Assembly: GCA_021833045.1 (NCBI GenBank)
Contig: JAKBGP010000001.1
Location: forward strand, 1 to 58,851
From: Thermoplasmata archaeon
GTDB lineage: Archaea; Thermoplasmatota; Thermoplasmata; Thermoplasmatales; Thermoplasmataceae
Length of the DNA stretch: 58,851 nt
Reading direction: 5' to 3'
Below, piece after piece: positions 43,162 to 51,670 of this stretch. The position numbers and the translations under genes are program-made. Position 1 is the stretch's first letter. Each line of letters starts with the position of its first letter. The notes beneath the pieces were generated by a model. It saw only the letters and a list, made by a program, of their open reading frames with translations. It searched no databases and was not told the origin of the DNA.

Positions 43162-43909
43162 TCCTGAGATTTTTGAACCTTAAAACAAAATAACTTAAGA
43201 ATGTCATTATAAATGACAAAGTGACAAAAGCAAAAAACAAAATAATTATTTCAGTAAAATCTGAATGTGTGGAGGGCAGGTAAGAAACCCCCATAATCAT
43301 AAGTTGAACCCACGAAACATTTGGTAAAATTCTGTATGAGTAGACCATCAGTCCAAATATTCCTCCAAACATTACCATAAATGTTGCAGCACCTGATCTG
43401 AGTAGAGAGGCTAGAAGCATTCCGATCCCAGTGTAAAAAAATATGGAAGATTCCATGATCACCAGAAACATAAGAATTGTCTTTCCGCTATAAGTAAATG
43501 AAAGAAGGTGCATAAGAATCAGGAAAGCAGCTATAAAAAGTGCAGATGATAATATAACTGTGATGAAAAAAAACAAAAAATAAAACTTTGACCTGCTAAC
43601 AGGCATAGTGAAAAGAAAAGGGATGGAACCAGAACGAAGCGAGGAACTGAGGGAAGAGGCAACTGATGCTGAGTAAAATGCTATGCAAATAAAAAATGGG
43701 ATTGAAACAATTGATACTGCATCTCGTGGTGATATATATGGCAATGTTGCTAGACTAGAATTGATTTGAGTCGGTGTATAGGACGTAAAAGACACATAGG
43801 AGAGCAGTATCACCACGAAGAAGAGAATTTCTCTCATCAAATATCGATCTGAAAGATTTTCAACCATAGATATATAGTTAATTTTTTGTCTTAGTGAATT
43901 TGATTTCAT
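43145..43909 (-). CDS. ABC-2-type transporter permease
   Basis: A 254-residue integral membrane protein with about six helices (ILFFVVILLSYVSFTSY, AVSIVSIPFFICIAFYSASV, FYFLFFFITVILSSALFIAA, and others) and the SLRSGSIPFLFTMPVSRSKF cytoplasmic loop typical of ABC-2 exporters. Its ATG overlaps the ATPase stop (ATGA). With the ATPase it should form an export or membrane-remodelling transporter; the cargo is unknown. Confidence 0.8.
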   Translation of the reverse strand: MKSNSLRQKINYISMVENLSDRYLMREILFFVVILLSYVSFTSYTPTQINSSLATLPYISPRDAVSIVSIPFFICIAFYSASVASSLSSSLRSGSIPFLFTMPVSRSKFYFLFFFITVILSSALFIAAFLILMHLLSFTYSGKTILMFLVIMESSIFFYTGIGMLLASLLRSGAATFMVMFGGIFGLMVYSYRILPNVSWVQLMIMGVSYLPSTHSDFTEIIILFFAFVTLSFIMTFLSYFVLRFKNLRSGKGA

Positions 43910-44766
43910 ACTTCACCGGTCTCCACTGATACATCAATATTTGTTATAAAGCTAAGTTCTTTGGGTGAAAGTTTAAACAGGATATTATGTAGTTTTTGAC
44001 CATGAATCGTTATTTCATTTCCTGTAATTATAGGTGAAAAGACAGAAAGTGTTTCCTTTAGTTCACTTATTGAGAACGCCCTGATCTTTATGCATATGTT
44101 TTTCATTTCGTCAAACCCTTTTTCAGTACTGATTTCACTCTTTATCATTCCATTTTTCAAAGAATAAATCCTGTTTGAAATGTTGAGAATGTTGTCTGTG
44201 ACATGGGTAACTATAAGGAACGAACTCTTATTTTTATTGGCCATTTTCAATATTTCGGCAGATAGTGTTGCTCTCTTTGATGTGTCTATGTTTGAGTTTG
44301 GTTCATCCATGATAAAGTACTCCTTTCCTGTTGCCAGTGCCGCAGCATCCATAATAAGTTCTCTTTCACCCATGCTAAGAGACTGAAAATGAGAATGTAC
44401 AAGAGCTCCAATACCAAATGTATCCAGAAAATAGGATAGATTCTCTTTTGTGTAACCATTCAAATTCATGTGAGCATAAAGAAACTCATCTACTATGTCT
44501 GAATGAAAAAAGATAGGGGCTTCCGGGGTAAAATAGACTCTTTTCATTATCTCCTTCGACTGCTTCATTGGGTCATGGTCAAGAATTGTTATATTTCCCG
44601 ATGTTTTTGGAGTTAATCCAGCCAGAATTGAAATAAGCGTACTTTTTCCAGATCCATTCTCACCAGATATTAGGTTAATTCCATCTCCAACCTCCAAATC
44701 TATCCCTCTCAGAACCTCTCTTTTTCCGTAAATCTTACTCAATCCCCTGGATTCGATCCAATTCAA
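43906..44766 (-). CDS. ABC transporter ATPase (ABC-2 export type)
   Basis: 286 residues. Walker A is SGENGSGKSTLISILAGL and Walker B FIMDEPNSNID. The signature is LSMGERELI, a departure from LSGGQ. A His switch lies at IVTHVTDN. The C-terminal 80 residues (SISELKETLSVFSPIITGNE) form the extra beta domain of NatA/CcmA-like exporters. ATG overlaps the preceding stop by 4 nt, so it is made in step with the exported protein upstream. Confidence 0.88.
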   Translation of the reverse strand: MNWIESRGLSKIYGKREVLRGIDLEVGDGINLISGENGSGKSTLISILAGLTPKTSGNITILDHDPMKQSKEIMKRVYFTPEAPIFFHSDIVDEFLYAHMNLNGYTKENLSYFLDTFGIGALVHSHFQSLSMGERELIMDAAALATGKEYFIMDEPNSNIDTSKRATLSAEILKMANKNKSSFLIVTHVTDNILNISNRIYSLKNGMIKSEISTEKGFDEMKNICIKIRAFSISELKETLSVFSPIITGNEITIHGQKLHNILFKLSPKELSFITNIDVSVETGEV

Positions 44767-45731
44767 GGCTTTGACCTCCTTTTATTCTTAGAATTTACCA
44801 TTATTTTCTTTTTCCTGATTACTATAAAGTATGCAGATGGCATAACTACTATCCATAGAATTATTTCGACCGGAAGGTACTCCTTTAAGTAATGGGATAA
44901 TGCAACAGGACCTAATGCCACATTGGTTGCGATAAGCTTCATAAAGAATTGTCCCGAACCAAGAGGTATCACATTGTTTCCCCCATATTTTATTGTTTGA
45001 TTGAAAAGAAGTTCATCTAAAAACTTGCTGTTTCCACCAAGATCACTTTGTACAAGTATGTTCTTATTCCCTACACGATCGTAGGAATTAAAATTATCAA
45101 ATGGAACAGATGTATCGGGCAAAGTTTTGTTAAAATATGGGAAATGCACTATTACTGGAGACGTGTCATACGTCGCTCCATCCAATCTGCTAATAGTTTT
45201 ATTTTCACTATCTAATTGTTGTTGATAGTACCCCCAATCTTTATGATAATATCCCTGAACAACTCCAAATTCACCATCTATTTTGTTATAACTTCCCTGA
45301 GAATTTGAGTAGCTGTTTATAAAATTTGATAGGAAGGGGTTTGAAAAACCAACTGAAAAATTCCTGTGAACTACATTAGCTGGGGTATTACTGTTAAAAG
45401 AGCAACAAAGCTCTGTTATAATGTTAAAATTTGCACCTTGCCCATCAATACTCAGAATGAGGACTCCTTTTGTATATATTGCACAGTCATAGGCGTATTC
45501 TCCCTCTTTAAAGTATTTACTGTGAATATACCTCGAATATGTAGTTGTATTATTCCAATAAAATGCACCCATTGTTGAAAAGCAATAATAATATATATCA
45601 CCTGAGCTCTCAGCATTTTTATGGAGGCTAGTCTCCTTTAATGAGACTGAGGTTATTGGAGTTAAAATCAATAACAACGTCACTACTACTAAAAAAGTAA
45701 CAACCATCTGAAGGAATCTTGTCGCTTTCAT
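44763..45731 (-). CDS. Large exported protein with N- and C-terminal anchors, export-operon gene 2
   Basis: 322 residues. An N-terminal signal or anchor (VVTFLVVVTLLLILTPIT) is followed by about 245 extracytoplasmic residues rich in Tyr, Asn and N-x-S/T sites (YYYCFSTMGAFYWNNTTTYS, FGVVQGYYHKDWGYYQQQLD, LPDTSVPFDNFNSYDRVG). A C-terminal helix (VEIILWIVVMPSAYFIVI) and a strongly basic tail follow. I recognise no family. It could be a surface partner of the ABC exporter that binds or processes the cargo. Confidence 0.65.
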   Translation of the reverse strand: MKATRFLQMVVTFLVVVTLLLILTPITSVSLKETSLHKNAESSGDIYYYCFSTMGAFYWNNTTTYSRYIHSKYFKEGEYAYDCAIYTKGVLILSIDGQGANFNIITELCCSFNSNTPANVVHRNFSVGFSNPFLSNFINSYSNSQGSYNKIDGEFGVVQGYYHKDWGYYQQQLDSENKTISRLDGATYDTSPVIVHFPYFNKTLPDTSVPFDNFNSYDRVGNKNILVQSDLGGNSKFLDELLFNQTIKYGGNNVIPLGSGQFFMKLIATNVALGPVALSHYLKEYLPVEIILWIVVMPSAYFIVIRKKKIMVNSKNKRRSKP

Positions 45732-45755
45732 GATCTGTGCCGAAGGAAAATTTTC

Positions 45756-46370
45756 TCAAGATCCTGCGGCAGAGGCAATAAGATGTAGAATATTAGCCCA
45801 ATCAATTACAGTGTTGCCCTGCGATATTATTGAACCCTTCATGTACGTATTTCCCTGTGTTCCACTCATTTGAAATTCGAGCAATACATTATCTACGTTC
45901 GTCGTGAAGAAATCGCTAGATGTAAAAACTGTGTCATAACTTCTGGATAAACTCTTTTCAATAGCTTGATTTGGGTACCAGAGATTAGCTCCGTTATTTT
46001 GACTAGAAATTTTCGCGTTGTCATTAACTGTCCTCGTTACTGAAAAGGATGGGTCCCATCTATAGCCACATGCTCCAGAGTCAAAAGACTGTAACAAAAC
46101 CTTTACCTCAAAGGTACCTGTTGCATAATTATACCATCCCCACTCGTAATTATATTTTAATCCGCCTGAACCTATTGTGGCTATGCCGCTATCGGATTTA
46201 TATATTAAATTACTCTGATTACCCTGTTCAGCATTTCTTGGAGCAACAGATACTACTGACAAAAAACTTGCAGTTACCATAGCCAAAAATCCAGCAATCA
46301 TCAAAATACCATATAAAACATCTTTTCCGTTAATTTCTATTTGATCAAGATTTATTATCTGCCCATCCAT
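45756..46370 (-). CDS. Membrane-anchored exported protein, candidate cargo, export-operon gene 1
   Basis: 204 residues. About 18 cytoplasmic residues precede one helix (VLYGILMIAGFLAMVTASFL). An extracytoplasmic domain of 160 residues follows, rich in Asn, Gly, Ser and aromatics (GSGGLKYNYEWGWYNYATGT, SGACGYRWDPSFSVTR). It ends in a small hydrophobic stretch IDWANILHLIASAAGS. A TATA-like box at 46386-46398 sits about 24 nt upstream of the ATG. I recognise no family. As first gene of an operon with its own exporter, it may be the exported cargo or a surface subunit. Confidence 0.65.
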   Translation of the reverse strand: MDGQIINLDQIEINGKDVLYGILMIAGFLAMVTASFLSVVSVAPRNAEQGNQSNLIYKSDSGIATIGSGGLKYNYEWGWYNYATGTFEVKVLLQSFDSGACGYRWDPSFSVTRTVNDNAKISSQNNGANLWYPNQAIEKSLSRSYDTVFTSSDFFTTNVDNVLLEFQMSGTQGNTYMKGSIISQGNTVIDWANILHLIASAAGS

Positions 46371-46385
46371 ATAACCTTAATGGTT

Positions 46386-46398
46386 AATATTATTTAAG
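46386..46398 (-). promoter_or_regulatory. TATA-like box of the export operon
   Basis: CTTAAATAATATT on the minus strand, centred about 22-26 nt before the ATG at 46370; predicts a leaderless operon start. Confidence 0.5.
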
Positions 46399-46596
46399 TC
46401 TTATTTACACATGAGATTCAATGCCAGTGTCCTAACGCGGGTCATTTAATTTATATTTTTTGTGAATAAACAAAAATCATGCTTGTGCATATTCACTGAT
46501 TATGGGATATGCCACTCTAAGTTCTTTCAGAATAAATAAATCTTACCAATTCTCTGACGAAATTTACAGATCTCTCTTTTCCACACTGAACGGGTC
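46399..46596. other. Short decayed stretch with strings shared with the 15-kb patch
   Basis: TGGGATATGCC at 46503-46513 and AATAAATAAATCTTA at 46531-46545 also occur, in the same order, at 15241-15251 and 15534-15548. No gene is seen. Confidence 0.35.
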
Positions 46597-46920
46597 TCAG
46601 CGAACGACTTTATGGTCCTGAATGAATGCTATATCTACCACTGTTCCTTGTAACGTGACTATTTCATTTTCATGGAGATATGAATTGGTTAAGATCTCGA
46701 AAATAACCACAGGTTTTTTCAGTATATCGATCTTCTTTCTGTTCAGCACTATGACATTTGAGAAGTACTTAATGAACGATTTCAGCTTCACCAGTGATTT
46801 TTTCAGAACATTTGGATCGAGGATTTCTGGTCTTTGCTTTGTTGCGGCATTGATCTTTTCGTTTAGGTCCTTTAGATCAAGCTGCTCCATATTCCTGTTG
46901 TATAATGCAATATGTCTCAC
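46597..46920 (-). pseudogene. Probable fragment of a larger broken gene
   Basis: A 107-residue frame opening at a GTG (VRHIALYNRNMEQLDLKDLN, then EILTNSYLHENEIVTLQGTV). Just upstream, another minus frame reads MEMDLTEDQRKIAKR and ends in the TGA of AGGTGA where this one begins. That looks like a single reading frame broken by a frameshift. Alternatively it is a small intact gene, with GGTGA too close to the GTG to act as a ribosome site. No family is recognised; the surroundings are decayed. Confidence 0.35.
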
Positions 46921-47302
46921 CTTTTAGCTATTTTTCTCTGATCTTCTGTTAAATCCATTTCCATGAATATATTACCATATGACTGGTCCTATCTGTATGC
47001 TGTGGTTTTGTACTGGTTATGATCCAGAAGCTGCTTCGGTTCATGAGAAATGATGGAAAATGGATTCCCTTAATCCTGTTTACAGGCGATATGTTGTACC
47101 TTTCATACCTCCTAACAGATCTGATCAAATGCTTTAATGTTCATCCATGTATTCATGTAATGATTTGTTGAGTTGTCATAAAAGGCAATCACTTCCCCTG
47201 AATTTTATGGTACTGGAGAATTGTATAACACAGTATTGAAGAATAAAAACTTTTAATTACGACATACATAATTTTCATTGACAACTTTGATCATTACGCA
47301 TA
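46921..47302 (-). other. Decayed coding-like DNA
   Basis: The minus strand shows broken protein-like pieces (RRYERYNISPVNRIKGIHFP, FWIITSTKPQHTDRTSHMV) in shifting frames. Probably remains of the same inactivated gene; no family is recognised. Confidence 0.3.
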
Positions 47303-47986
47303 TTACTTATTCACGTATTTAATGAAAAGTTCAAAGAGATTGTGAAAACCATCCTCCCATGTATTAAGCTTAGGTTTCGTTATTCTTACACCGTAAACAA
47401 TTGGTACTTCAATCAATCTGCCATTTCGCATAGCCTCAATTTTAATATCCTGTGAATATGACATTCCATCACTGAGATTTTTCATTTTAGCATATAAATC
47501 TTTCCGGAAAATCCACATACCACTTTGAGAATCGTATAATCTGAAACCATATAGAATTGCCAGAGTTTTGTTAAGAATCTTATTTCCTATAAGGTGTAAT
47601 GTGGTGTAAGTGTACGTTGTTCTCAATGTCATCCTGTCACATGAGATGAAGTCAACCTTATCAATGAATAATAGCTCTATTAGGGGACCAATTGCCTCTG
47701 CCGGATAAGTTCCATCGCCATCGAGGCAAACAATAATTTCCCCATTTGCTTCCCTGATGCCTGTTTTATAAGCTCTACCATATCCTCTACGTGGTTCTTC
47801 CAGGACTTTTGCACCCTTTTTTGAGGCAATCTCTCTGGTTTTATCCGTAGAGTTTGTGTCCACAACTATGATCTCAAAAGGATTAAGATACTGGAGATCA
47901 TCTATGACCTTACCAATTGTTCTTCCTTCATTCATTGTTGGAATCACTATGGATATTTTGCAGTTGACAGTCACTTGAAGGTGCAT
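47303..47986 (-). CDS. Family 2 glycosyltransferase (dolichyl-phosphate sugar synthase-like)
   Basis: A 227-residue GT-A enzyme. The nucleotide-sugar site is ISIVIPTMNEGRTIGKVI with IIVVDTNSTDKT, the metal-binding region is IIVCLDGDGTYPAEA, and DSQSGMWIFRKD follows with MSYSQDIKIEAMRNGRLIE. No membrane helices are present. It resembles synthases of polyprenyl-phosphate mannose or glucose, which would feed N-glycosylation of the many surface proteins encoded here. Donor and acceptor are inferred from family only. A single gene. Confidence 0.88.
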   Translation of the reverse strand: MHLQVTVNCKISIVIPTMNEGRTIGKVIDDLQYLNPFEIIVVDTNSTDKTREIASKKGAKVLEEPRRGYGRAYKTGIREANGEIIVCLDGDGTYPAEAIGPLIELLFIDKVDFISCDRMTLRTTYTYTTLHLIGNKILNKTLAILYGFRLYDSQSGMWIFRKDLYAKMKNLSDGMSYSQDIKIEAMRNGRLIEVPIVYGVRITKPKLNTWEDGFHNLFELFIKYVNK

Positions 47987-48159
47987 AATTAATTAATTAT
48001 TAATATATTTGTTAATATGTCCTCATTTTCAGAATTTATATGATCCTTTTGTTTGGAAAAAATTTAGAATGAAAAAACAGATTACATCAACATTCACGAA
48101 GTATAGAGAAATTGATGAGTGGGAACCAATTCTAAAAACAGATATGAAATTTTATATTT

Positions 48160-49632
48160 TCATTGATTTAAATTCATTTTTTTAAATTCGTCTAAAACAG
48201 GATTCTTAAGGAATACTGGATAGTTCACAATAGTATCCACCTTAACTTCTCTTATCTGTTTCGTTGAGTTTCTCTCCCTTATGGTTACCACATCCCTTTC
48301 AAGCGTGTCATAATCTACTGTTATGCAGAAGGGTGTTCCTATTTCATCCTGTCTGGCATATCTTCTTCCTATGGCCCCTGATTCATCAAATACTGAATAT
48401 GGTTCAATTTCCTGGATTTTTGCAAATATCTCTTTCGCCTTTTCCAGTAATCCATCCTTTTTCTGTAATGGAAGAACGGCTACCCTGTATGGTGCCATCT
48501 CTGACGGAAAAGTAAGGTATGAGTATTCATTTTCTCTTTTCTTCATGTTTGATATTATTGCTGCCGCTATCATCCTGTCCATGCCTATTGAGGGCTCCAG
48601 TACCCTTGCTATTTTTTCTCCTTCATAAAACAGGTTTTCACCTGATTCCCGGATGTGCCTGGAAAGATCATACGTCCCCCTATCGGCTATACCGGCTATC
48701 TCGAGCCAGGAATCGTTAATCCTAACCTCTAAATCCCAGCACTCCTTCGAGTAGTGTGCAAGTTCATCCTTCCTGTGCTGCCTGAATCTAAGCCGTTCTT
48801 TGGAAATACCTATTTTTATGGCTAGTCTGTAGACAGTTTCCATAAAGAAAGCATGATCATTAGAGCCTATAATATGCGACTTAACTGCATTTAGCAGTGT
48901 AAGTTTGTGTTCCCTGGAATACATATCATGAAGTGTAATCTGGTTTTCGTCTCTGGGGATGAAATTATCCTGTCTGTCTGGTTCAAGGAAAACTTCTGCC
49001 TCAGCCATGTTGAATTCCTTCTGTCTTATTATTCCCTGCCTTGGTGAAATTTCATTCCTGAAACCTTTTCCCTGCTGTATTACTATCATGGGAAGTTTTC
49101 CCCTGTTGTAATTTAGAAGTAACTTGAAATTGACAAATATTCCCTGGGCTGTTTCAGGTCTTAGATACATTGTTTCATTACCGGATCTTGTTTCAAACAT
49201 CAGATGAAATTCGTATGGATCTGTTAAGACCGTGCCACATTTCTGGCATTTGAAGTTGCCATTTTCTACAATAGCATTAGCCTCTTCCAGTGTCTCAGGT
49301 ATTTTAGAGCCACCGTTACTCTCTATTACATTTTCAAGCTTGTATCTTGTTTTGCATTTCGAACAGGTTATGGCCATATCTATAAACTTATCCACGTGAC
49401 CTGAAGCTTTCAGAACTGCTTCCGGTGTGAGGTTTGGTGAGTCTATCTCGATTGCACCTATTCTTGTAAACTCATTTTTCCATTCCTGATATATTCTAGA
49501 TTTCAGTATTGAACCAAGTGGGCCGTAATCATTAAATCCAGCAGAGCCACCATAAATAGAAAATGATGGCCAGAAGAACCCTCTCCTTTTTGATAATTCA
49601 ATCATGACTTCCAGTTCGTCCACTCCGTTCAT
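48160..49632 (-). CDS. glyS: Glycyl-tRNA synthetase
   Basis: 490 residues, class IIa alpha2-type. It opens KRRGFFWPSFSIYGGSAGF with NDYGPLGSILKSRI. Two CxxC pairs (CSKCKTRYKL, CQKCGTVL) lie in the insert. Motif 2 is GKGFRNEISPRQGIIRQKEF and motif 3 is EPSIGMDRMIAAAI. The C-terminal anticodon-binding domain begins MAPYRVAVLPLQKKD. It is slightly shorter than most archaeal versions. It starts 30 nt after the CBS-protein stop and is probably cotranscribed with it. Confidence 0.95.
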   Translation of the reverse strand: MNGVDELEVMIELSKRRGFFWPSFSIYGGSAGFNDYGPLGSILKSRIYQEWKNEFTRIGAIEIDSPNLTPEAVLKASGHVDKFIDMAITCSKCKTRYKLENVIESNGGSKIPETLEEANAIVENGNFKCQKCGTVLTDPYEFHLMFETRSGNETMYLRPETAQGIFVNFKLLLNYNRGKLPMIVIQQGKGFRNEISPRQGIIRQKEFNMAEAEVFLEPDRQDNFIPRDENQITLHDMYSREHKLTLLNAVKSHIIGSNDHAFFMETVYRLAIKIGISKERLRFRQHRKDELAHYSKECWDLEVRINDSWLEIAGIADRGTYDLSRHIRESGENLFYEGEKIARVLEPSIGMDRMIAAAIISNMKKRENEYSYLTFPSEMAPYRVAVLPLQKKDGLLEKAKEIFAKIQEIEPYSVFDESGAIGRRYARQDEIGTPFCITVDYDTLERDVVTIRERNSTKQIREVKVDTIVNYPVFLKNPVLDEFKKMNLNQ

Positions 49633-49662
49633 TCTACCCCATCTCTGACTCCTATTTGATTA

Positions 49663-50508
49663 TTATTTTTCTTTCGTGAATACAGAAAGAATATCAAGAT
49701 CGGTCAATATTCCTTCAAGACCATTGACGCTCGATGTGACTGGGAGCTGATTAAAATTGCCATCCCTCATCTTTCTTGCTACAAGAGCAAGCCTTTCGTT
49801 GAGATTTGCCACGACTGGCTTTCTAATAGCTATGGACTCCGCTGGATCCTCGGGAATCTTCAGGTGGTTTCGTTCTATAAAATACGAGACCACGTTTCTA
49901 ACAGAATCCCATGACCAGGGATCGTCTTCTGACATTGTTTCAACGTCATCAACTCTTACAGTACTTACATCGATTTTGTCGAAAAGGTCCCTGTCCGTGA
50001 TCAATCCCTTGAAATTCCCGTGTGAATCTGTTACTGGATATGTGAATATGCCAGTAAGTCTCATAGATCTATAAACGACTGGAAGGGGAGTTTTTTCCCA
50101 TATTGGGAATGCAAGACTTTTCATTATCTCCTTAACTATGATATTTCCATAGGATTTTTCAATCGTTTTCAGAAAGTCCTGCGGTGTGAGAATTCCAATT
50201 ACTTCTTCTTTGCTGTTAACAATTGCGGCATGTCTTCTCTTTTCCTTAACCATCAATATGGCTGCTTCTCTTATTTCTGTGTCTTCCCTAATGGATGGTT
50301 CGCTTCTTGTAATTCTGGTTGCCTGAGTTTCTTCAGGATTTGCGAAAACGTCTCTTCTTGATATTATTCCAACGTATTTTCCGTTAGAATTAACAACTGG
50401 CATTCCCGTAATGTTATTCTTAATCAAAACTGAAACTGCCTGTGCGACTGTGGAGGGTAGTGTAAATATTACAGGGTCTGGAGTCATGATCGACTGGACA
50501 CTTTCCAT
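49663..50508 (-). CDS. Four-CBS-domain protein
   Basis: 281 residues made entirely of CBS repeats: MTPDPVIFTLPSTVAQAVSV, TEIREAAILMVKEKRRHAAI, VKEIMKSLAFPIWEKTPLPV, and IRKPVVANLNERLALVARKM, each with the GIISRRD/GILTPQD-type strand. Such proteins bind adenine nucleotides and act as energy sensors, but without an effector domain the target is unknown. Placed ahead of glyS in one transcription unit. Confidence 0.9.
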   Translation of the reverse strand: MESVQSIMTPDPVIFTLPSTVAQAVSVLIKNNITGMPVVNSNGKYVGIISRRDVFANPEETQATRITRSEPSIREDTEIREAAILMVKEKRRHAAIVNSKEEVIGILTPQDFLKTIEKSYGNIIVKEIMKSLAFPIWEKTPLPVVYRSMRLTGIFTYPVTDSHGNFKGLITDRDLFDKIDVSTVRVDDVETMSEDDPWSWDSVRNVVSYFIERNHLKIPEDPAESIAIRKPVVANLNERLALVARKMRDGNFNQLPVTSSVNGLEGILTDLDILSVFTKEK

Positions 50509-50750
50509 GAATCAGTTAATAAGGACTGGATTAAAAATCCTATGTATGGTTACCCTCTATGTGCTTTTTAAATAACAAAATATCACATTCAAATTTAAAT
50601 TTAGTATTCCATTTGGCAAATTCTAAATATACTTATCAGGTATCCTCTTGACCCAGAAGGGCTTCACTTAAGATATCGGCGACATAATAAATAACATTTA
50701 TATCATTCTAAACTGTGGAATTTAGAAAAATAGAATATGGACACAGGGTA

Positions 50751-51404
50751 ATGAAAATTGACTCTGAGCTTATGGAAGCAACTGTTATAGAAAGAAAAAA
50801 CCGTTTTCTTGTAGAGGTCGAATCTTCAGGTAAAACTTTAAATGTTCACCTTCATGATCCTGGGAGACTAAAAGAGCTTATCTTTCCAGGAGCTAAAGTT
50901 AATATAAGGAGAACTAAGGGAGAAAAGACATCGTTTTCAATTACCTCCGTGATTCACAATGATGAAGAAATATTAATTGATACAAGATTTCACAATAGTA
51001 TTGCAGAAATATTTATTAATGGGGGTTTTCGAAGGGAAGTAACTCACGGTGATTCGAGATATGACTTCGGAATAGAGGATGGATATGTTGAGGTAAAGGG
51101 CTGTTCCATGCAATTAGGAGAATATATTATTTTTCCGGACGCGCCCACATCCAGGGGAGCAAAACATATTCGTAATCTGACAAAAATGAGAAATGAAGGT
51201 ATGAACACAAACCTTATTTTTCTACTTTTTCGCAGAAACACAAAATACTTTTACCCGAATATAGTAACGGATCCTATATTTGCAGAGGCTTTTTTTGAAG
51301 CTGTTTCATCAGGTGTTGGCATGATATTCCCTAGATTTTCTATGAAGGGAGATAGTATATTCTTTGAGGGTATGAACACTATTGGCGAGAATCCGTTCAA
51401 TTGA
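50751..51404 (+). CDS. sfsA: SfsA family nuclease-like protein
   Basis: About 217 residues. MKIDSELMEATVIERKNRFL, then VEVESSGKT and HLHDPGRLKELIFPGAKV, form the OB-like N-terminal DNA-binding part. IGDDFGI-like FGIEDGYVEVKGCSM carries the PD-(D/E)XK-type acidic and Lys residues, then FPDAPTSRGAKHIRNL. Described in E. coli as sugar fermentation stimulation protein; the fold suggests a nuclease. The ATG at 50751 aligns with family starts. A GTG at 50715 is in frame and could be used if transcription begins from a TATA box near 50690. Confidence 0.9.
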   Translation: MKIDSELMEATVIERKNRFLVEVESSGKTLNVHLHDPGRLKELIFPGAKVNIRRTKGEKTSFSITSVIHNDEEILIDTRFHNSIAEIFINGGFRREVTHGDSRYDFGIEDGYVEVKGCSMQLGEYIIFPDAPTSRGAKHIRNLTKMRNEGMNTNLIFLLFRRNTKYFYPNIVTDPIFAEAFFEAVSSGVGMIFPRFSMKGDSIFFEGMNTIGENPFN

Positions 51405-51670
51405 TTTTACATAATTTAACCTTTAGAATGAAAACGTTTGAGTTTTTTTAATGTCATTGATACGCTCTTTACAGATATATCATGATAAACGTGTCTTTAT
51501 GAGCTAAGAAGTTGACAATATTTTACCTGACCTTTGATCTTTAATAATGTATTTTATTATAATCTCTAACCATCCTCAATTCATTGTCATTCACCTTTTA
51601 AAATATATGTAACTGCCTGAATTAAAAAATATTTAAAAGTTATCAAATATACAGTTTAAAAGGAATTAGT
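51405..51670 (+). other. Intergenic stretch
   Basis: AT-rich, no ORF of note. The last 60 bases hold TATA-like blocks serving the reductase at 51671. Nothing else is seen. Confidence 0.3.
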
